Positions 1 through 8,084 of a DNA stretch of 64,000 nucleotides are shown one piece after another; the stretch's first letter is position 1, and every line of letters begins with the position of its first letter. Under the pieces are notes generated by a model, which did not search any database, was not told where the DNA came from, and saw nothing but the letters and a program-made list of their open reading frames with translations. The DNA comes from Curtobacterium sp. MCLR17_007. Lineage in GTDB: Bacteria; Actinomycetota; Actinomycetes; Actinomycetales; Microbacteriaceae. Where the stretch lies: the NCBI RefSeq assembly GCF_003234655.2, contig NZ_CP126271.1, forward strand, positions 1,984,001 to 2,048,000, written 5' to 3'. Made by a program: the position numbers and the translations under genes.

Positions 1-969
1 ATGACCGAGTTCGACCCCCGCAGCCGGTACGGGCGACGCCACGCCGAGCGCATCGAGCGGGCCGCCCAGCAGGACCGTCCGTCCGCGGGCGAAGCACCTC
101 GTGGCACCGATGAGCCGTTCGTCGGCTGGGGGTTCGTCCGCAGCCGACGATGGCTGGGGTACCTCGCCATCGCGGTTGGCTTCGCGATCCTCTGCACCCT
201 GTTCGGCATGTGGCAGTGGGACCGCCGCAACGAAGCCGTGCGTGAGAACCAGCAGATCGCCGCCAACTACGACCACACCCCGGTCCCGGTCCAGGACGCC
301 CTGCCGCGCGCGGGCAGCTGGGACGACGACCAAACCTGGTTGCGCGTCGAGGTCACCGGCCGCTACGACACCGACGACCAGCTCCTCGTCCGCAACCGCG
401 TGCACAACGGCCAGCCCGGGTTCGAGGTCCTGACGCCGCTCGTCACAGCCGATGGCCGTGCGTTCGTCGTCGACCGCGGCTGGGTGCCGACCGGCAACCG
501 CCAGGACGCGCCCGACAGCGTGCCGTCGCCCCCGTCCGGTCAGGTGACGGTCATCGCCCGGCTGCAGCAGAGCGAACCGCGCATCCCCGGACGCACCGAC
601 CCGGCACACACCGACCAGGTGCAGTCCGTCACGCTCACCGACGTCGCGAAGAAGGTGGACGCCCCGATCTGGACCGGCGCCTACGGTCAGCTGGCGTCCG
701 AGTCCCCTGCGCCGACCCAGGCCCGCCCGTTCGGATGGGACCGCCCGAGCGCCGACACCGGGTTGCACCTGAGCTACTTCATCCAGTGGTTCATGTTCGC
801 GGCCGGGGGCTTCGGCTTCCTGGCGTACCTGATGGTCCAGGAGTACCGCAACCTGAACCAGGACGACCCCGAGGAGCGCGAGCGCGCCCTCGAACGACAG
901 CGTCGCAAGGACGCCAAGCCGAAGACCGATGCGGACGTCGAGGACGAACTGCTCGAGTCGCGCTCCTGA
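1..969 (+). CDS. SURF1 family cytochrome oxidase assembly protein
   Basis: SURF1 proteins help insert haem a into subunit I of aa3-type cytochrome c oxidase in the membrane. The 322-aa product has the family architecture: a polar N-terminal tail, a first membrane segment at about residues 51-72 ending in the family pattern LGMWQW-like FGMWQWDRRNE, a large extracytoplasmic domain with the VLTPL and VVDRGWVP motifs, and a second membrane segment at about 258-282 (SYFIQWFMFAAGGFGF). A charged cytoplasmic tail of about 35 residues follows. The ATG coincides with base 1 of the window, so an upstream start cannot be excluded. Its partners ctaA and ctaB lie 7-10 kb away in the same window, which fits a haem-copper oxidase maturation role. 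Identification rests on motifs and topology. Confidence 0.9.
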   Translation: MTEFDPRSRYGRRHAERIERAAQQDRPSAGEAPRGTDEPFVGWGFVRSRRWLGYLAIAVGFAILCTLFGMWQWDRRNEAVRENQQIAANYDHTPVPVQDALPRAGSWDDDQTWLRVEVTGRYDTDDQLLVRNRVHNGQPGFEVLTPLVTADGRAFVVDRGWVPTGNRQDAPDSVPSPPSGQVTVIARLQQSEPRIPGRTDPAHTDQVQSVTLTDVAKKVDAPIWTGAYGQLASESPAPTQARPFGWDRPSADTGLHLSYFIQWFMFAAGGFGFLAYLMVQEYRNLNQDDPEERERALERQRRKDAKPKTDADVEDELLESRS

Positions 970-1027
970 CCGGACAGAGTCGCGCTCCTGACCGGACACA
1001 CGACCCGTCCGGGCAGCGCGGTGGTCG

Positions 1028-2626
1028 CTACGCCAGCTCGATGAGCTCGGCGTAGTCCTTGTTCCAGTGGTCCTCGGTGCCGTCCGGCAGCAGCAGCACA
1101 CGCTCGGGGTTGAGCGCCTCGACGGCGCCGGTGTCGTGGGAGACGAGCACGACGGCCCCCTCGAACCCGGCCAGGGCGTTGAGGATCTCCTCGCGCGATG
1201 CCGGGTCGAGGTTGTTCGTGGGCTCGTCGAGCAGGAGCACGTTCGCGCCCGACACGACGATCATCGCGAGCGACAGCCGGGTCTTCTCGCCGCCGGAGAG
1301 CACGCCGGCCTTCTTGTAGCCGTCGTCGCCGGTGAACAGGAACGAACCCAGGACGCGGCGGGCCTCGGTCTCGTTGAGGTCAGTCGATGCCGAGACCATG
1401 TTCTCGATCACCGTGCGGTTGATGTCGATGTTCTCGTGTTCCTGGGCGTAGTACCCGATGCGCAGGCCGTGACCGGGCTGGATCTCCCCCGTGTCCGGAG
1501 CGTCCGCGCCGGCGAGGATCCGCAGCAGCGTGGTCTTGCCGGCACCGTTGAAGCCGAGGATGACCACGCGGGAACCGCGGTCGATCGCCAGGTCGACGCC
1601 CGCGAAGATCTCCAGCGACCCGTAGGACTTCGACAGTCCCTCGGCCATCAGCGGCGTACGACCACACGGGGCCGGCGTGGGGAAACGGATCTTCGCGACC
1701 CGGTCGGCGACGCGCTCGTCCTCGAGGCCTGCGAGCAGCTTGTCGGCTCGCGCGACCATCTGGTGCGCCGCGGCGGCCTTCGACGCCTTCGCGCCGAACC
1801 GGGCGGCCTGGTCCTTCAGCGTGGCGGCCTTCTTCTCGGCGCCGGCACGCTCCTTGCGGCGGCGCTCCTCGTCGGCGACGCGCTGCCGCTGGTACAGCTT
1901 CCAGCCCATGTTGTAGATGTCGATGGTCTGGCGGTTGGCGTCGAGGTAGAACACCCGGTTGACGACCTCGTCGACCAGCTCGACGTCGTGGGAGATCACG
2001 ATGACGCCGCCGGGGTAGGTCTTCAGGTGCTCACGGAGCCAGACGACGCTGTCGGCGTCGAGGTGGTTGGTCGGCTCGTCGAGGATCATCGTCTCGGCGT
2101 CGGAGAACAGGATGCGCGCGAGCTCGATGCGACGACGTTGACCACCGGAGAGCGTCTTGAGCTGCTGGTCGAGGATGCGGTCCGGCAGCTTGAGGTTCGA
2201 CGCGATGGACGCGGCCTCGGCCTCGGCCGCGTACCCGCCGAGCGCGTTGAACTGGTCATCGAGGCGGGAGTACCGGCGCATCGCCTTGTCGGCGACGGCG
2301 GCGTCCGCGCTGGCCATGTCGACCGTGGCGAGACGGATGCCCTCGACGAGCTCACCGAGTCCGCGGGCATCGAGGATCCGCTTGCGGGCGGTGTCCTCGG
2401 GGTTGCCCGAGCGCGGGTCCTGCGGCAGGTAGCCGATCTCGCCGGTGCGTTCGATCTTGCCGTCGGTCGGCGGCTGCTCCCCCGCCAAGGCCTTGGTCAT
2501 CGTGGTCTTCCCGGCGCCGTTCCGGCCGACGAGACCGATCTTGTCGCCCTTCTCCACTCGGAAGGACACGTTCTCCATCAGGAGGCGAGCCCCGACGCGG
2601 ATCTCGAGGTCGTGCACGGCAAGCAC
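1028..2626 (-). CDS. ABC-F family ATPase (two ABC domains, no membrane part)
   Basis: A 532-aa protein with two fused ATP-binding cassettes and no transmembrane segments, typical of ABC-F proteins that act on the ribosome rather than as transporters. The first Walker A is GRNGAGKTT (near residue 35), followed by signature LSGGQ and Walker B MILDEPTNHLD. The second half has GFNGAGKTT, LSGGEKTRLS and LLLDEPTNNLD. A charged Arg/Lys/Ala-rich linker (residues about 255-300) joins them, as in the family P-site tRNA interaction linker. The GTG start at 2626 fits the conserved N-terminus LAVHDLEIRVG. It is transcribed divergently from bioY. Whether it is a housekeeping translation factor or a ribosome-protection antibiotic resistance factor cannot be told from sequence alone; housekeeping is more likely in this context. 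Confidence 0.88.
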   Translation of the reverse strand: MLAVHDLEIRVGARLLMENVSFRVEKGDKIGLVGRNGAGKTTMTKALAGEQPPTDGKIERTGEIGYLPQDPRSGNPEDTARKRILDARGLGELVEGIRLATVDMASADAAVADKAMRRYSRLDDQFNALGGYAAEAEAASIASNLKLPDRILDQQLKTLSGGQRRRIELARILFSDAETMILDEPTNHLDADSVVWLREHLKTYPGGVIVISHDVELVDEVVNRVFYLDANRQTIDIYNMGWKLYQRQRVADEERRRKERAGAEKKAATLKDQAARFGAKASKAAAAHQMVARADKLLAGLEDERVADRVAKIRFPTPAPCGRTPLMAEGLSKSYGSLEIFAGVDLAIDRGSRVVILGFNGAGKTTLLRILAGADAPDTGEIQPGHGLRIGYYAQEHENIDINRTVIENMVSASTDLNETEARRVLGSFLFTGDDGYKKAGVLSGGEKTRLSLAMIVVSGANVLLLDEPTNNLDPASREEILNALAGFEGAVVLVSHDTGAVEALNPERVLLLPDGTEDHWNKDYAELIELA

Positions 2627-2649
2627 AGTGGAAGTCCAATCAGTTGGTG

Positions 2650-2661
2650 GTTGTGCACAAC
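2650..2661. promoter_or_regulatory. 12-bp perfect palindrome in the bioY / ABC-F divergent region
   Basis: The sequence GTTGTGCACAAC is a perfect palindrome about 85 bp upstream of the bioY start and 24 bp upstream of the ABC-F start. A possible bioY -10 element (TACGCT, 2684-2689) lies just downstream. Position and symmetry would suit a repressor operator, perhaps for biotin control of bioY, but I do not recognise it as a known BioQ or BirA site. Confidence 0.25.
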
Positions 2662-2743
2662 GGTGTGTGCGTGGGGTGCACCGCTACGCTGACGGGACCG
2701 GCTGTCCCAGAACAGGGACCAGCAGTCCATTCTAGGAGAATCC

Positions 2744-3343
2744 ATGACGAACGCCACCGGGTTCGCTCCCCGCGCAGTCCTCGCCGACCGCCTCCGCACG
2801 CACGGCCTGGCCACGAACGTCGCCCTCGTCGCCGGTGGTGCCCTCTTCACGGCCGCCATGGCGCAGGTCGAGATCCCGATGTGGCCGGTGCCGATCACCG
2901 GCCAGACGCTCGCAGTCGTGCTCGTCGGTGCCACCCTCGGCGCACGCCGGGGCATCCTGTCGATGCTCGTGTACGCCGTGGCCGGACTCGCCGGAGCGCC
3001 CTTCTTCGCGGACATGCAGGGCGGCCTCCACGCGCTGTCGCTGCCCAGCTTCGGCTACGTCATCGGGTTCGTCCCGGCGGCGGGCGTCATCGGGTGGCTC
3101 GCGCGCCGCAACTGGGACCGCAGGGTCGGCCGCGCCGCGGTCGCGTTCACACTGGCGAGCGCGATCCCCTTCGTCACCGGTCTGCCCTACCTGGCCGTCG
3201 CCCTCGGCGCGCTCGGCCTGCCGAACGACCTGCAGTCGGTGCTCGCGGCCGGCCTGTACCCGTTCATCGTGGGTGGCCTGGTCAAGGCGCTCATCGCCGC
3301 CGGCATCGTGCCGCTGGTGTGGAAGGCCGTCGGACGCCGCTGA
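2744..3343 (+). CDS. bioY: BioY, biotin ECF transporter substrate-binding component
   Basis: BioY is the membrane S-component that captures biotin for an energy-coupling-factor transporter. The 199-aa sequence has the usual BioY length, five to six hydrophobic segments and recognisable family stretches: PMWPVPITGQT, LGARRGILSMLVYAVAGLAGAPFF, the glycine-rich GYVIGFVPAA region and GLPYL near the last helices. An AGGAGA Shine-Dalgarno sequence sits 6-11 bases before the ATG. No bioM (ATPase) or bioN (T-component) gene is adjacent, so this BioY either uses a shared ECF module encoded elsewhere or works alone, as reported for some solitary BioY proteins. A strong hairpin follows the stop. Confidence 0.93.
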   Translation: MTNATGFAPRAVLADRLRTHGLATNVALVAGGALFTAAMAQVEIPMWPVPITGQTLAVVLVGATLGARRGILSMLVYAVAGLAGAPFFADMQGGLHALSLPSFGYVIGFVPAAGVIGWLARRNWDRRVGRAAVAFTLASAIPFVTGLPYLAVALGALGLPNDLQSVLAAGLYPFIVGGLVKALIAAGIVPLVWKAVGRR

Positions 3344-3362
3344 CGCACTCCCCACGAACGCT

Positions 3363-3395
3363 GAGGGCCCCGCACCGCACCGGTGTGGGGCCCTC
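3363..3395 (+). terminator. Terminator hairpin after bioY
   Basis: Inverted arms GAGGGCCCC and GGGGCCCTC, with an extra inner CAC/GTG pairing, start 20 bases after the bioY stop codon. There is no T-tract, which is common for GC-rich actinobacterial terminators. Confidence 0.65.
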
Positions 3396-3410
3396 GTGCG
3401 TGTCCGCGTG

Positions 3411-3440
3411 TCGACGGGCGTGGACGGGCGTCGACGGGCG
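3411..3440. repeat. Three tandem 10-bp repeats
   Basis: The unit T(C/G)GACGGGCG occurs three times without gaps. The last copy runs straight into the left arm of the 40-bp palindrome beside it. No coding frame is supported here. Confidence 0.7.
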
Positions 3441-3474
3441 TCGAGGTTCCGGAATTCCGGAACCTCGACGCCCG
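3435..3474. repeat. 40-bp perfect palindrome
   Basis: The left half CGGGCGTCGAGGTTCCGGAA is followed directly by its exact reverse complement, with no loop; the centre lies between 3454 and 3455. It sits between the bioY terminator hairpin and another palindrome, in the convergent bioY/sufT gap. It may be part of a dispersed intergenic element, a recombination product or a strong RNA structure; its role is unknown. Confidence 0.75.
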
Positions 3475-3551
3475 GCACCGTCCACCTGCGGAACCTCGGA
3501 AGCCGTGAGCGGCAAGTCACGGAACCGCACGCAGTGGCATGGACCCACACG

Positions 3552-3597
3552 ACGAACGGGAGGCCCGGTGCCAGCTGGCACCGGGCCTCCCGTTCGT
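3552..3597. terminator. 46-bp perfect palindrome, likely bidirectional terminator
   Basis: The sequence is self-complementary over its entire 46 bp, centred between 3574 and 3575, with core half GGAGGCCCGGTGCC next to AGCT. It lies 15 bases after the stop codon of the minus-strand SufT-like gene and between convergent genes, so it can terminate transcription from both sides. The inner 32 bp recur identically at 19196-19227. Confidence 0.7.
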
Positions 3598-3611
3598 GTG
3601 CGAGGTCGCGA

Positions 3612-3941
3612 CTAGATCGAGAAGCCGAGCGCGCGCATCATCTCGCGACCGTCGTCGGTGATGCGGTCAGGGCCCCACGGCGGCATCCACACCCAGTTGA
3701 TGCGGAAGGCGTCGACGATGCCGTCGAGCGCGTTGGCGGTGTCGCCCTCGATGACGTCGGTCAGCGGGCAGCCCGCGCTGGTGAGCGTCATGCTGATGAT
3801 GAGCGCCGTCGCCTCGTCGTCCCAGGCCAGGTCGTAGATGAGGCCGAGGTCGACGATGTTGACGCCGAGCTCCGGGTCCTGCACCTCTTTCAGGCCCTCG
3901 ACGACCTCGTCGAACTTCTCCGGTGCGAGTGCGGTGATCAT
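3612..3941 (-). CDS. SufT-like metal-sulfur cluster assembly factor (MIP18/DUF59)
   Basis: A 109-aa protein of the MIP18 (DUF59) family, which helps mature Fe-S proteins, probably by aiding cluster transfer to targets. Visible hallmarks are the N-terminal DPELGVNIVDLGLIYDL stretch, the TSAGCP motif with the conserved reactive cysteine, and VWMPPWGPDRIT near the C-terminus. It is the last gene of the suf operon: its ATG at 3941 overlaps the final base of the sufC stop codon, implying translational coupling. Actinobacterial suf operons commonly end with such a gene. Confidence 0.9.
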   Translation of the reverse strand: MITALAPEKFDEVVEGLKEVQDPELGVNIVDLGLIYDLAWDDEATALIISMTLTSAGCPLTDVIEGDTANALDGIVDAFRINWVWMPPWGPDRITDDGREMMRALGFSI

Positions 3942-4714
3942 CAGTTGCCCGCCGCCGCTGCCTCGGCCTGCACGTACCGGTCGTAGCCCTCGTTCTCGAG
4001 GCGGTCGGCCAGCTCGGGTCCGCCCTGCTCGGCGATCTTGCCGGCGACGAACACGTGCACGAAGTCGGGCTTGATGTACCGGAGGATGCGCGTGTAGTGC
4101 GTGATGAGCAGCACGCCGAGGCCAGTGGCGGCCTTGGCGCGGTTGACGCCCTCGGACACGATCTTCAGCGCGTCGACGTCGAGTCCCGAGTCGGTCTCGT
4201 CGAGGACGGCGAACTTCGGCTTGAGCAGCTCGAGCTGCATGATCTCGTGACGCTTCTTCTCGCCGCCGGAGAAGCCCTCGTTGACGTTGCGCTCCGCGAA
4301 GGCCGAGTCCATCTTGAGGTCGGCCATCGAGGTGCGGAGGTCCTTGACCCAGCTGCGGAGCGCGGGGGCCTCGCCGTCGATGGCGGTCTTCGCCGTGCGC
4401 AGGAAGTTCGACACGGTCACGCCGGGGATCTCGACCGGGTACTGCATGGCGAGGAACATGCCGGCGCGGGCACGCTCGTCCACGCTCATGTCGAGCACGT
4501 TCTGTCCGTCGAGCGTGATCGAGCCGCCGACGACGTGGTAGCGGGGGTGACCGGCGATCGTGTAGGCCAGCGTCGACTTGCCCGAGCCGTTCGGGCCCAT
4601 GATCGCGTGGATCTCGCCCTCGTTGATGGTCAGGTCGACGCCCTTGAGGATCTCCTTGACCCCCTGGTCGGCGTCGATCGAGACCTGCAGGTCGCGGATT
4701 TCGAGAGTGGACAT
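3941..4714 (-). CDS. sufC: SufC, Fe-S cluster assembly ATPase
   Basis: SufC is the soluble ABC ATPase of the SufBCD scaffold that assembles Fe-S clusters in the cytosol. The 257-aa protein carries Walker A GPNGSGKST, the SufC signature FSGGEKKRHEI and Walker B AVLDETDSGLD. A longer reading with 25 more codons exists, but the ATG at 4714 is preceded by GGAGGAACCC, an excellent ribosome binding site, and gives the family N-terminus STLEIRDLQVSI. It follows the Rieske ferredoxin gene after an 82-bp gap and precedes the SufT-like gene with a 1-base overlap. Confidence 0.95.
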   Translation of the reverse strand: MSTLEIRDLQVSIDADQGVKEILKGVDLTINEGEIHAIMGPNGSGKSTLAYTIAGHPRYHVVGGSITLDGQNVLDMSVDERARAGMFLAMQYPVEIPGVTVSNFLRTAKTAIDGEAPALRSWVKDLRTSMADLKMDSAFAERNVNEGFSGGEKKRHEIMQLELLKPKFAVLDETDSGLDVDALKIVSEGVNRAKAATGLGVLLITHYTRILRYIKPDFVHVFVAGKIAEQGGPELADRLENEGYDRYVQAEAAAAGN

Positions 4715-4796
4715 TGGGTTCCTCCGGTTGCAGCTGGTGTGCGGCGTCAGCCGCGGGAAGTGAGTGGTGGCCGTGTCCGGCCGGAGCACATGGGGC

Positions 4797-5123
4797 TCAG
4801 TCGACCGGGACGGGGTCGTGCACGTCGACGTAGACCTCGCCGTCGCGGACCTCGACCCGGAACACGGGGACGGGCTCGTACGCCGGGAAGTTCTGCGGCT
4901 TGCCAGTGGTCAGCGAGAACTGCGAACCGTGGGCCCAGCACTCGAGCGAGTCCCCTTCGACGAAGCCCTCGGCCAGGGAGATGTCCCCGTGGGTGCAGGT
5001 GTCGCCGATCGCGTGCACGGTGCCGGCGGAGTCCTTCACGATCGCGACCGCGACGCCGTCGACGACGACGCGCATCGGGCTCTCGACCGCGATGTCCGTC
5101 TCGGCGCAGATCTTCTCGGCCAT
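4797..5123 (-). CDS. Rieske [2Fe-2S] ferredoxin of the suf operon
   Basis: A 108-aa non-haem Rieske-type ferredoxin. The two cluster-binding motifs are present: CTHG (around residue 43) and CWAHG (around residue 62), each supplying one Cys and one His. The rest matches small stand-alone Rieske ferredoxins of the dioxygenase type. The ATG at 5123 overlaps the sufD stop (TGATG arrangement), so the two are translationally coupled. A Rieske gene between sufD and sufC is typical of actinobacterial suf operons. Its likely role is electron supply for Fe-S assembly, which is an inference from context. Confidence 0.92.
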   Translation of the reverse strand: MAEKICAETDIAVESPMRVVVDGVAVAIVKDSAGTVHAIGDTCTHGDISLAEGFVEGDSLECWAHGSQFSLTTGKPQNFPAYEPVPVFRVEVRDGEVYVDVHDPVPVD

Positions 5124-6400
5124 CAGGCGTCCGTGGTTCCGGTCGCGGGTGCAGCGAGCACGGTGCGTCCTTCGAGGAGCTCCTGCTCGACGGCCGCGAT
5201 CAGGCGTGCCTCGAGCTCGGGGGCGCCGATCTTCTGGATGACCTCGACCAGGAAGCCGAGGACGACCAGACGCCGGGCCTCTTCTTCCGGGATGCCGCGG
5301 GCCTGCAGGTAGAACAGCTGCTCGTCGTCGAACCGACCGGTGGCGCTGGCGTGGCCGGCACCCTCGATGTTGCCGGTCTCGATCTCGAGGTTCGGGATGC
5401 TGTCCGCACGGGTGCCGTCGGTCAGGACCAGGTTCCGGTTCTGCTCGTACGAGTCCGTGCCGTCCCCGGAGCGCCCGATGAGCACGTCGCCGATCCACAC
5501 GGTGTGAGCACCCTGCCCCTGCAGCGCACCCTTGTAGTTGACCCGACCGCGCGTGTTCGGCGCGTCGTGGTTCACGTAGACCTGCTGTTCGATGTACTGA
5601 CCGGCGTCGGCGAAGTACACGCCGTACATCTCGGTGTCGGCCCCCTGGGCGCCGAGGTGCGTGGACGGGTTGACACGGATCACGTCACCGCCGAGCGAGA
5701 CCACGACGTGCTTGAGGAAGGCGTCGCGCCCGACCTCGGCCCAGTGGGTGGCCACGTGCACGGCGTCGTCGGCCCAGTCCTGCAGGCTGACGACCGTCAG
5801 TCGTGCCCCGTCGCCCACCACGATCTCGACGTTCTCACTGAGCAGCGCGCTGCCGCGGTTGTCGATCACGACGATGCCCTGGGCGTGCGCTTCGGCCGTG
5901 ATGACCGTGTGCGCCGCTCGCGGCTGCGTGCCGAAGTCGGACCGCGTGATGGTCATCGACTCGTTCGCGTCGGTCGCCTTCACCGTCACGGCGAGGACGG
6001 CGTCGCGCGCGGTCCATGCGGCGGCGGACGCTCGGTCCTCGGGGAGTCCGGCAGAGCCGACGCGGGCGTCGTCGCTGCGGACCCACTCGACGTCGGCGCC
6101 GTCGGTCTGGGTCGCGAGGTACGGGTACGCCGAGCCGTCGAGTCCGCCGTCGAGCAGCGGCTGGATCTTGTCGAGCGGCGCGAACTTCCAGTTGACCTCG
6201 CGGCCGGTGACCGCGGGGTAGGCCTCGATGTCGCCGGACTGCGGACGCTGCGACCGGGTCTGGATGGGGACCTTCGACTCCCAGGCGCCGTCCGAGTGCG
6301 CGCGAGCGCCATGCTGCTCGAGGCCGCCAGTGCTGCGCTCGGTGCCGGACGCCGGCTCGATCGGCTGGTCGATACGGGGGGTGGGGGTGGAGCTCGACAT
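5123..6400 (-). CDS. sufD: SufD, Fe-S cluster scaffold subunit
   Basis: SufD pairs with SufB and SufC to form the scaffold on which Fe-S clusters are built. The 425-aa product has the beta-helix core of SufB/SufD proteins, with the C-terminal pattern GHASATGRFDDEQLFYLQARGIPEEEARRLVVLGF that is diagnostic of this pair (shown here as GHASATGRFDDEQLF then ARGIPEEEARR). The start lies directly against the sufB stop codon. The N-terminal roughly 60 residues are polar and poorly conserved in appearance. Confidence 0.93.
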   Translation of the reverse strand: MSSSTPTPRIDQPIEPASGTERSTGGLEQHGARAHSDGAWESKVPIQTRSQRPQSGDIEAYPAVTGREVNWKFAPLDKIQPLLDGGLDGSAYPYLATQTDGADVEWVRSDDARVGSAGLPEDRASAAAWTARDAVLAVTVKATDANESMTITRSDFGTQPRAAHTVITAEAHAQGIVVIDNRGSALLSENVEIVVGDGARLTVVSLQDWADDAVHVATHWAEVGRDAFLKHVVVSLGGDVIRVNPSTHLGAQGADTEMYGVYFADAGQYIEQQVYVNHDAPNTRGRVNYKGALQGQGAHTVWIGDVLIGRSGDGTDSYEQNRNLVLTDGTRADSIPNLEIETGNIEGAGHASATGRFDDEQLFYLQARGIPEEEARRLVVLGFLVEVIQKIGAPELEARLIAAVEQELLEGRTVLAAPATGTTDA

Positions 6401-7819
6401 CTAGCCGACGGATCCTTCCATGCTCATCTCGATGAGCTTGTTGAGTTCGAGCGCGTACTCCATCGGGAGTTCGCGCGCGATGGGCTCGATGAAGCCGCGG
6501 ACGATCATGGCCATCGCCTCGTCCTCGGCCAGACCGCGGGACATGAGGTAGAAGAGCTGCTCTTCGCTGACCCGCGAGACCGTGGCCTCGTGTCCGAGCT
6601 GGACGTCGTCCACGCGGATGTCGATCGCCGGGTAGGTGTCCGATCGGCTGATCGTGTCGACCAGCAGCGCGTCGCACCGCACCGTGTTGGCGGCGTGGTG
6701 CGCGCTCGGGTCGACCCGGACCTCGCCGCGGTAGCCGGCGCGGCCACCGCCACGGGCGATCGACTTCGACACGATCGACGACGTCGTGTACGGCGCCATG
6801 TGGATCATCTTGGCGCCGGCGTCCTGGTGCTGCCCGGGACCGGCGAAGGCGACCGACAGGGTCTCACCCTTGGCGTGCTCTCCAGCGAGGTAGATCGACG
6901 GGTACTTCATCGTGACCTTGGACCCGATGTTCCCGTCGATCCACTCCATCGTGGCGCCCTCGTGCGCGATGGCACGCTTGGTGACGAGGTTGTAGACGTT
7001 GTTCGACCAGTTCTGGATCGTCGTGTAGCGCACGCGGGCGTTCTTCTTGACGATGATCTCCACGACGGCCGAGTGCAGGGAGTCGGACTTGTAGATCGGG
7101 GCGGTGCAGCCCTCGATGTAGTGGACGTAGCTGTCCTCGTCCGCGATGATCAGCGTCCGCTCGAACTGGCCCATGTTCTCGGTGTTGATGCGGAAGTAGG
7201 CCTGCAGCGGGATCTCGACGTGGACGCCCTTGGGGACGTAGACGAACGACCCGCCGGACCACACCGCGGTGTTCAGGGCAGCGAACTTGTTGTCGCCGGC
7301 CGGGATGACCGTGCCGAAGTACTCCTGGAAGAGCTCGGGGTGCTCACGGAGCGCGGTGTCCGTGTCCATGAAGATGACGCCCTGCTGCTCCAGGTCCTCG
7401 CGGATCTGGTGGTAGACCACCTCGGACTCGTACTGCGCGGCGACGCCGGCGACCAGACGCTGGCGCTCAGCCTCGGGGATGCCGAGCTTCTCGTAGGTGG
7501 CGCGGATGTCCTCGGGGAGGTCTTCCCACGACTGCGCCTGCTTCTCGGTGGAGCGGACGAAGTACTTGATGTTGTCGAAGTCGATGCCCGACAGGTCGGC
7601 GCCCCACGTCGGCATCGGCTTGCGACCGAAGAGCGAGAGCCCCTTGAGCCGGTTCTTGAGCATCCACTCGGGCTCGTTCTTGAGGTTCGAGATGTCGGTG
7701 ACGACCTCGTCCGAGATGCCACGGCGGGCCGAGGCACCGGCGGAGTCGGAGTCGGACCAGCCGAACTCGTACTGGCCGAGTCCCTCGAGTTCTGGACGGT
7801 CGATGAGCACGTCGGACAT
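6401..7819 (-). CDS. sufB: SufB, Fe-S cluster scaffold subunit
   Basis: First gene of the minus-strand suf operon, 472 aa, usual SufB length. SufB accepts sulfur and carries the nascent cluster. The conserved C-terminal region includes [11 protein letters not shown] (cysteine matching the family's cluster-site Cys), the [21 protein letters not shown] signature and the helical end of the family. No SufR-type repressor gene precedes it, and no SufS or SufU gene is in the operon, so the cysteine desulfurase must be encoded elsewhere. The start follows a GAGGAGAC-type ribosome binding site. Confidence 0.95.
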   Translation of the reverse strand: MSDVLIDRPELEGLGQYEFGWSDSDSAGASARRGISDEVVTDISNLKNEPEWMLKNRLKGLSLFGRKPMPTWGADLSGIDFDNIKYFVRSTEKQAQSWEDLPEDIRATYEKLGIPEAERQRLVAGVAAQYESEVVYHQIREDLEQQGVIFMDTDTALREHPELFQEYFGTVIPAGDNKFAALNTAVWSGGSFVYVPKGVHVEIPLQAYFRINTENMGQFERTLIIADEDSYVHYIEGCTAPIYKSDSLHSAVVEIIVKKNARVRYTTIQNWSNNVYNLVTKRAIAHEGATMEWIDGNIGSKVTMKYPSIYLAGEHAKGETLSVAFAGPGQHQDAGAKMIHMAPYTTSSIVSKSIARGGGRAGYRGEVRVDPSAHHAANTVRCDALLVDTISRSDTYPAIDIRVDDVQLGHEATVSRVSEEQLFYLMSRGLAEDEAMAMIVRGFIEPIARELPMEYALELNKLIEMSMEGSVG

Positions 7820-8084
7820 GGTCTCCTCGTTTCCTTCTCGGGGCAGTTCCCTGGCGGCAACCGGCGGGTGCCGGATGCCATTCCATCGCGGACCACCGAC
7901 ACGACCGACCGGTCGAGCAGGGGTTCACGCAGCTGCTGCCTCGCAACGTCATGGTTCCACGCAGTGCTGGGTTCCACCGGCGATCTCGGCCCATTCGGAG
8001 CCGGCGCCTGCCTAGACTTGACTGCTGCTGAACCCTCGAATCCTACAGGGCAACCGCGCAGAACGACAGGAAGGCACCACCCTC
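7820..8084. other. Divergent sufB / ctaA promoter region
   Basis: A 265-bp gap between two divergent operons. No coding frame is supported. A plausible plus-strand promoter for ctaA lies at 8018-8046. The suf promoter must lie on the other strand, but I cannot place it with confidence. Confidence 0.5.
8018..8046 (+). promoter_or_regulatory. Candidate ctaA promoter
   Basis: A -35-like TTGACT at 8018-8023 is followed after exactly 17 bases by TCCTAC at 8041-8046, a moderate -10. The GTG of ctaA is 38 bases further on, with AGGAAGG at 8068-8074 as ribosome binding site. Confidence 0.4.

Larger units (their letters stand above)
3344..3611. other. Convergent intergenic region rich in inverted repeats
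   Basis: This 268-bp gap between bioY and the suf operon contains no supported gene. It holds, in order, the bioY hairpin, three 10-bp tandem repeats, a 40-bp palindrome, a stretch containing GCGGAACC and CACGGAACCGC motifs (about 3485-3530), and a 46-bp palindrome. Similar GGTTCCG and CGGAACCGC motifs appear in the gap at 19228-19320 beside the second copy of the shared palindrome. Confidence 0.6.

Noticed and set aside
4715..4789. Longer sufC reading with 25 extra N-terminal codons
   Set aside because: ATG 4714 has a perfect GGAGG ribosome binding site and the conserved N-terminus.
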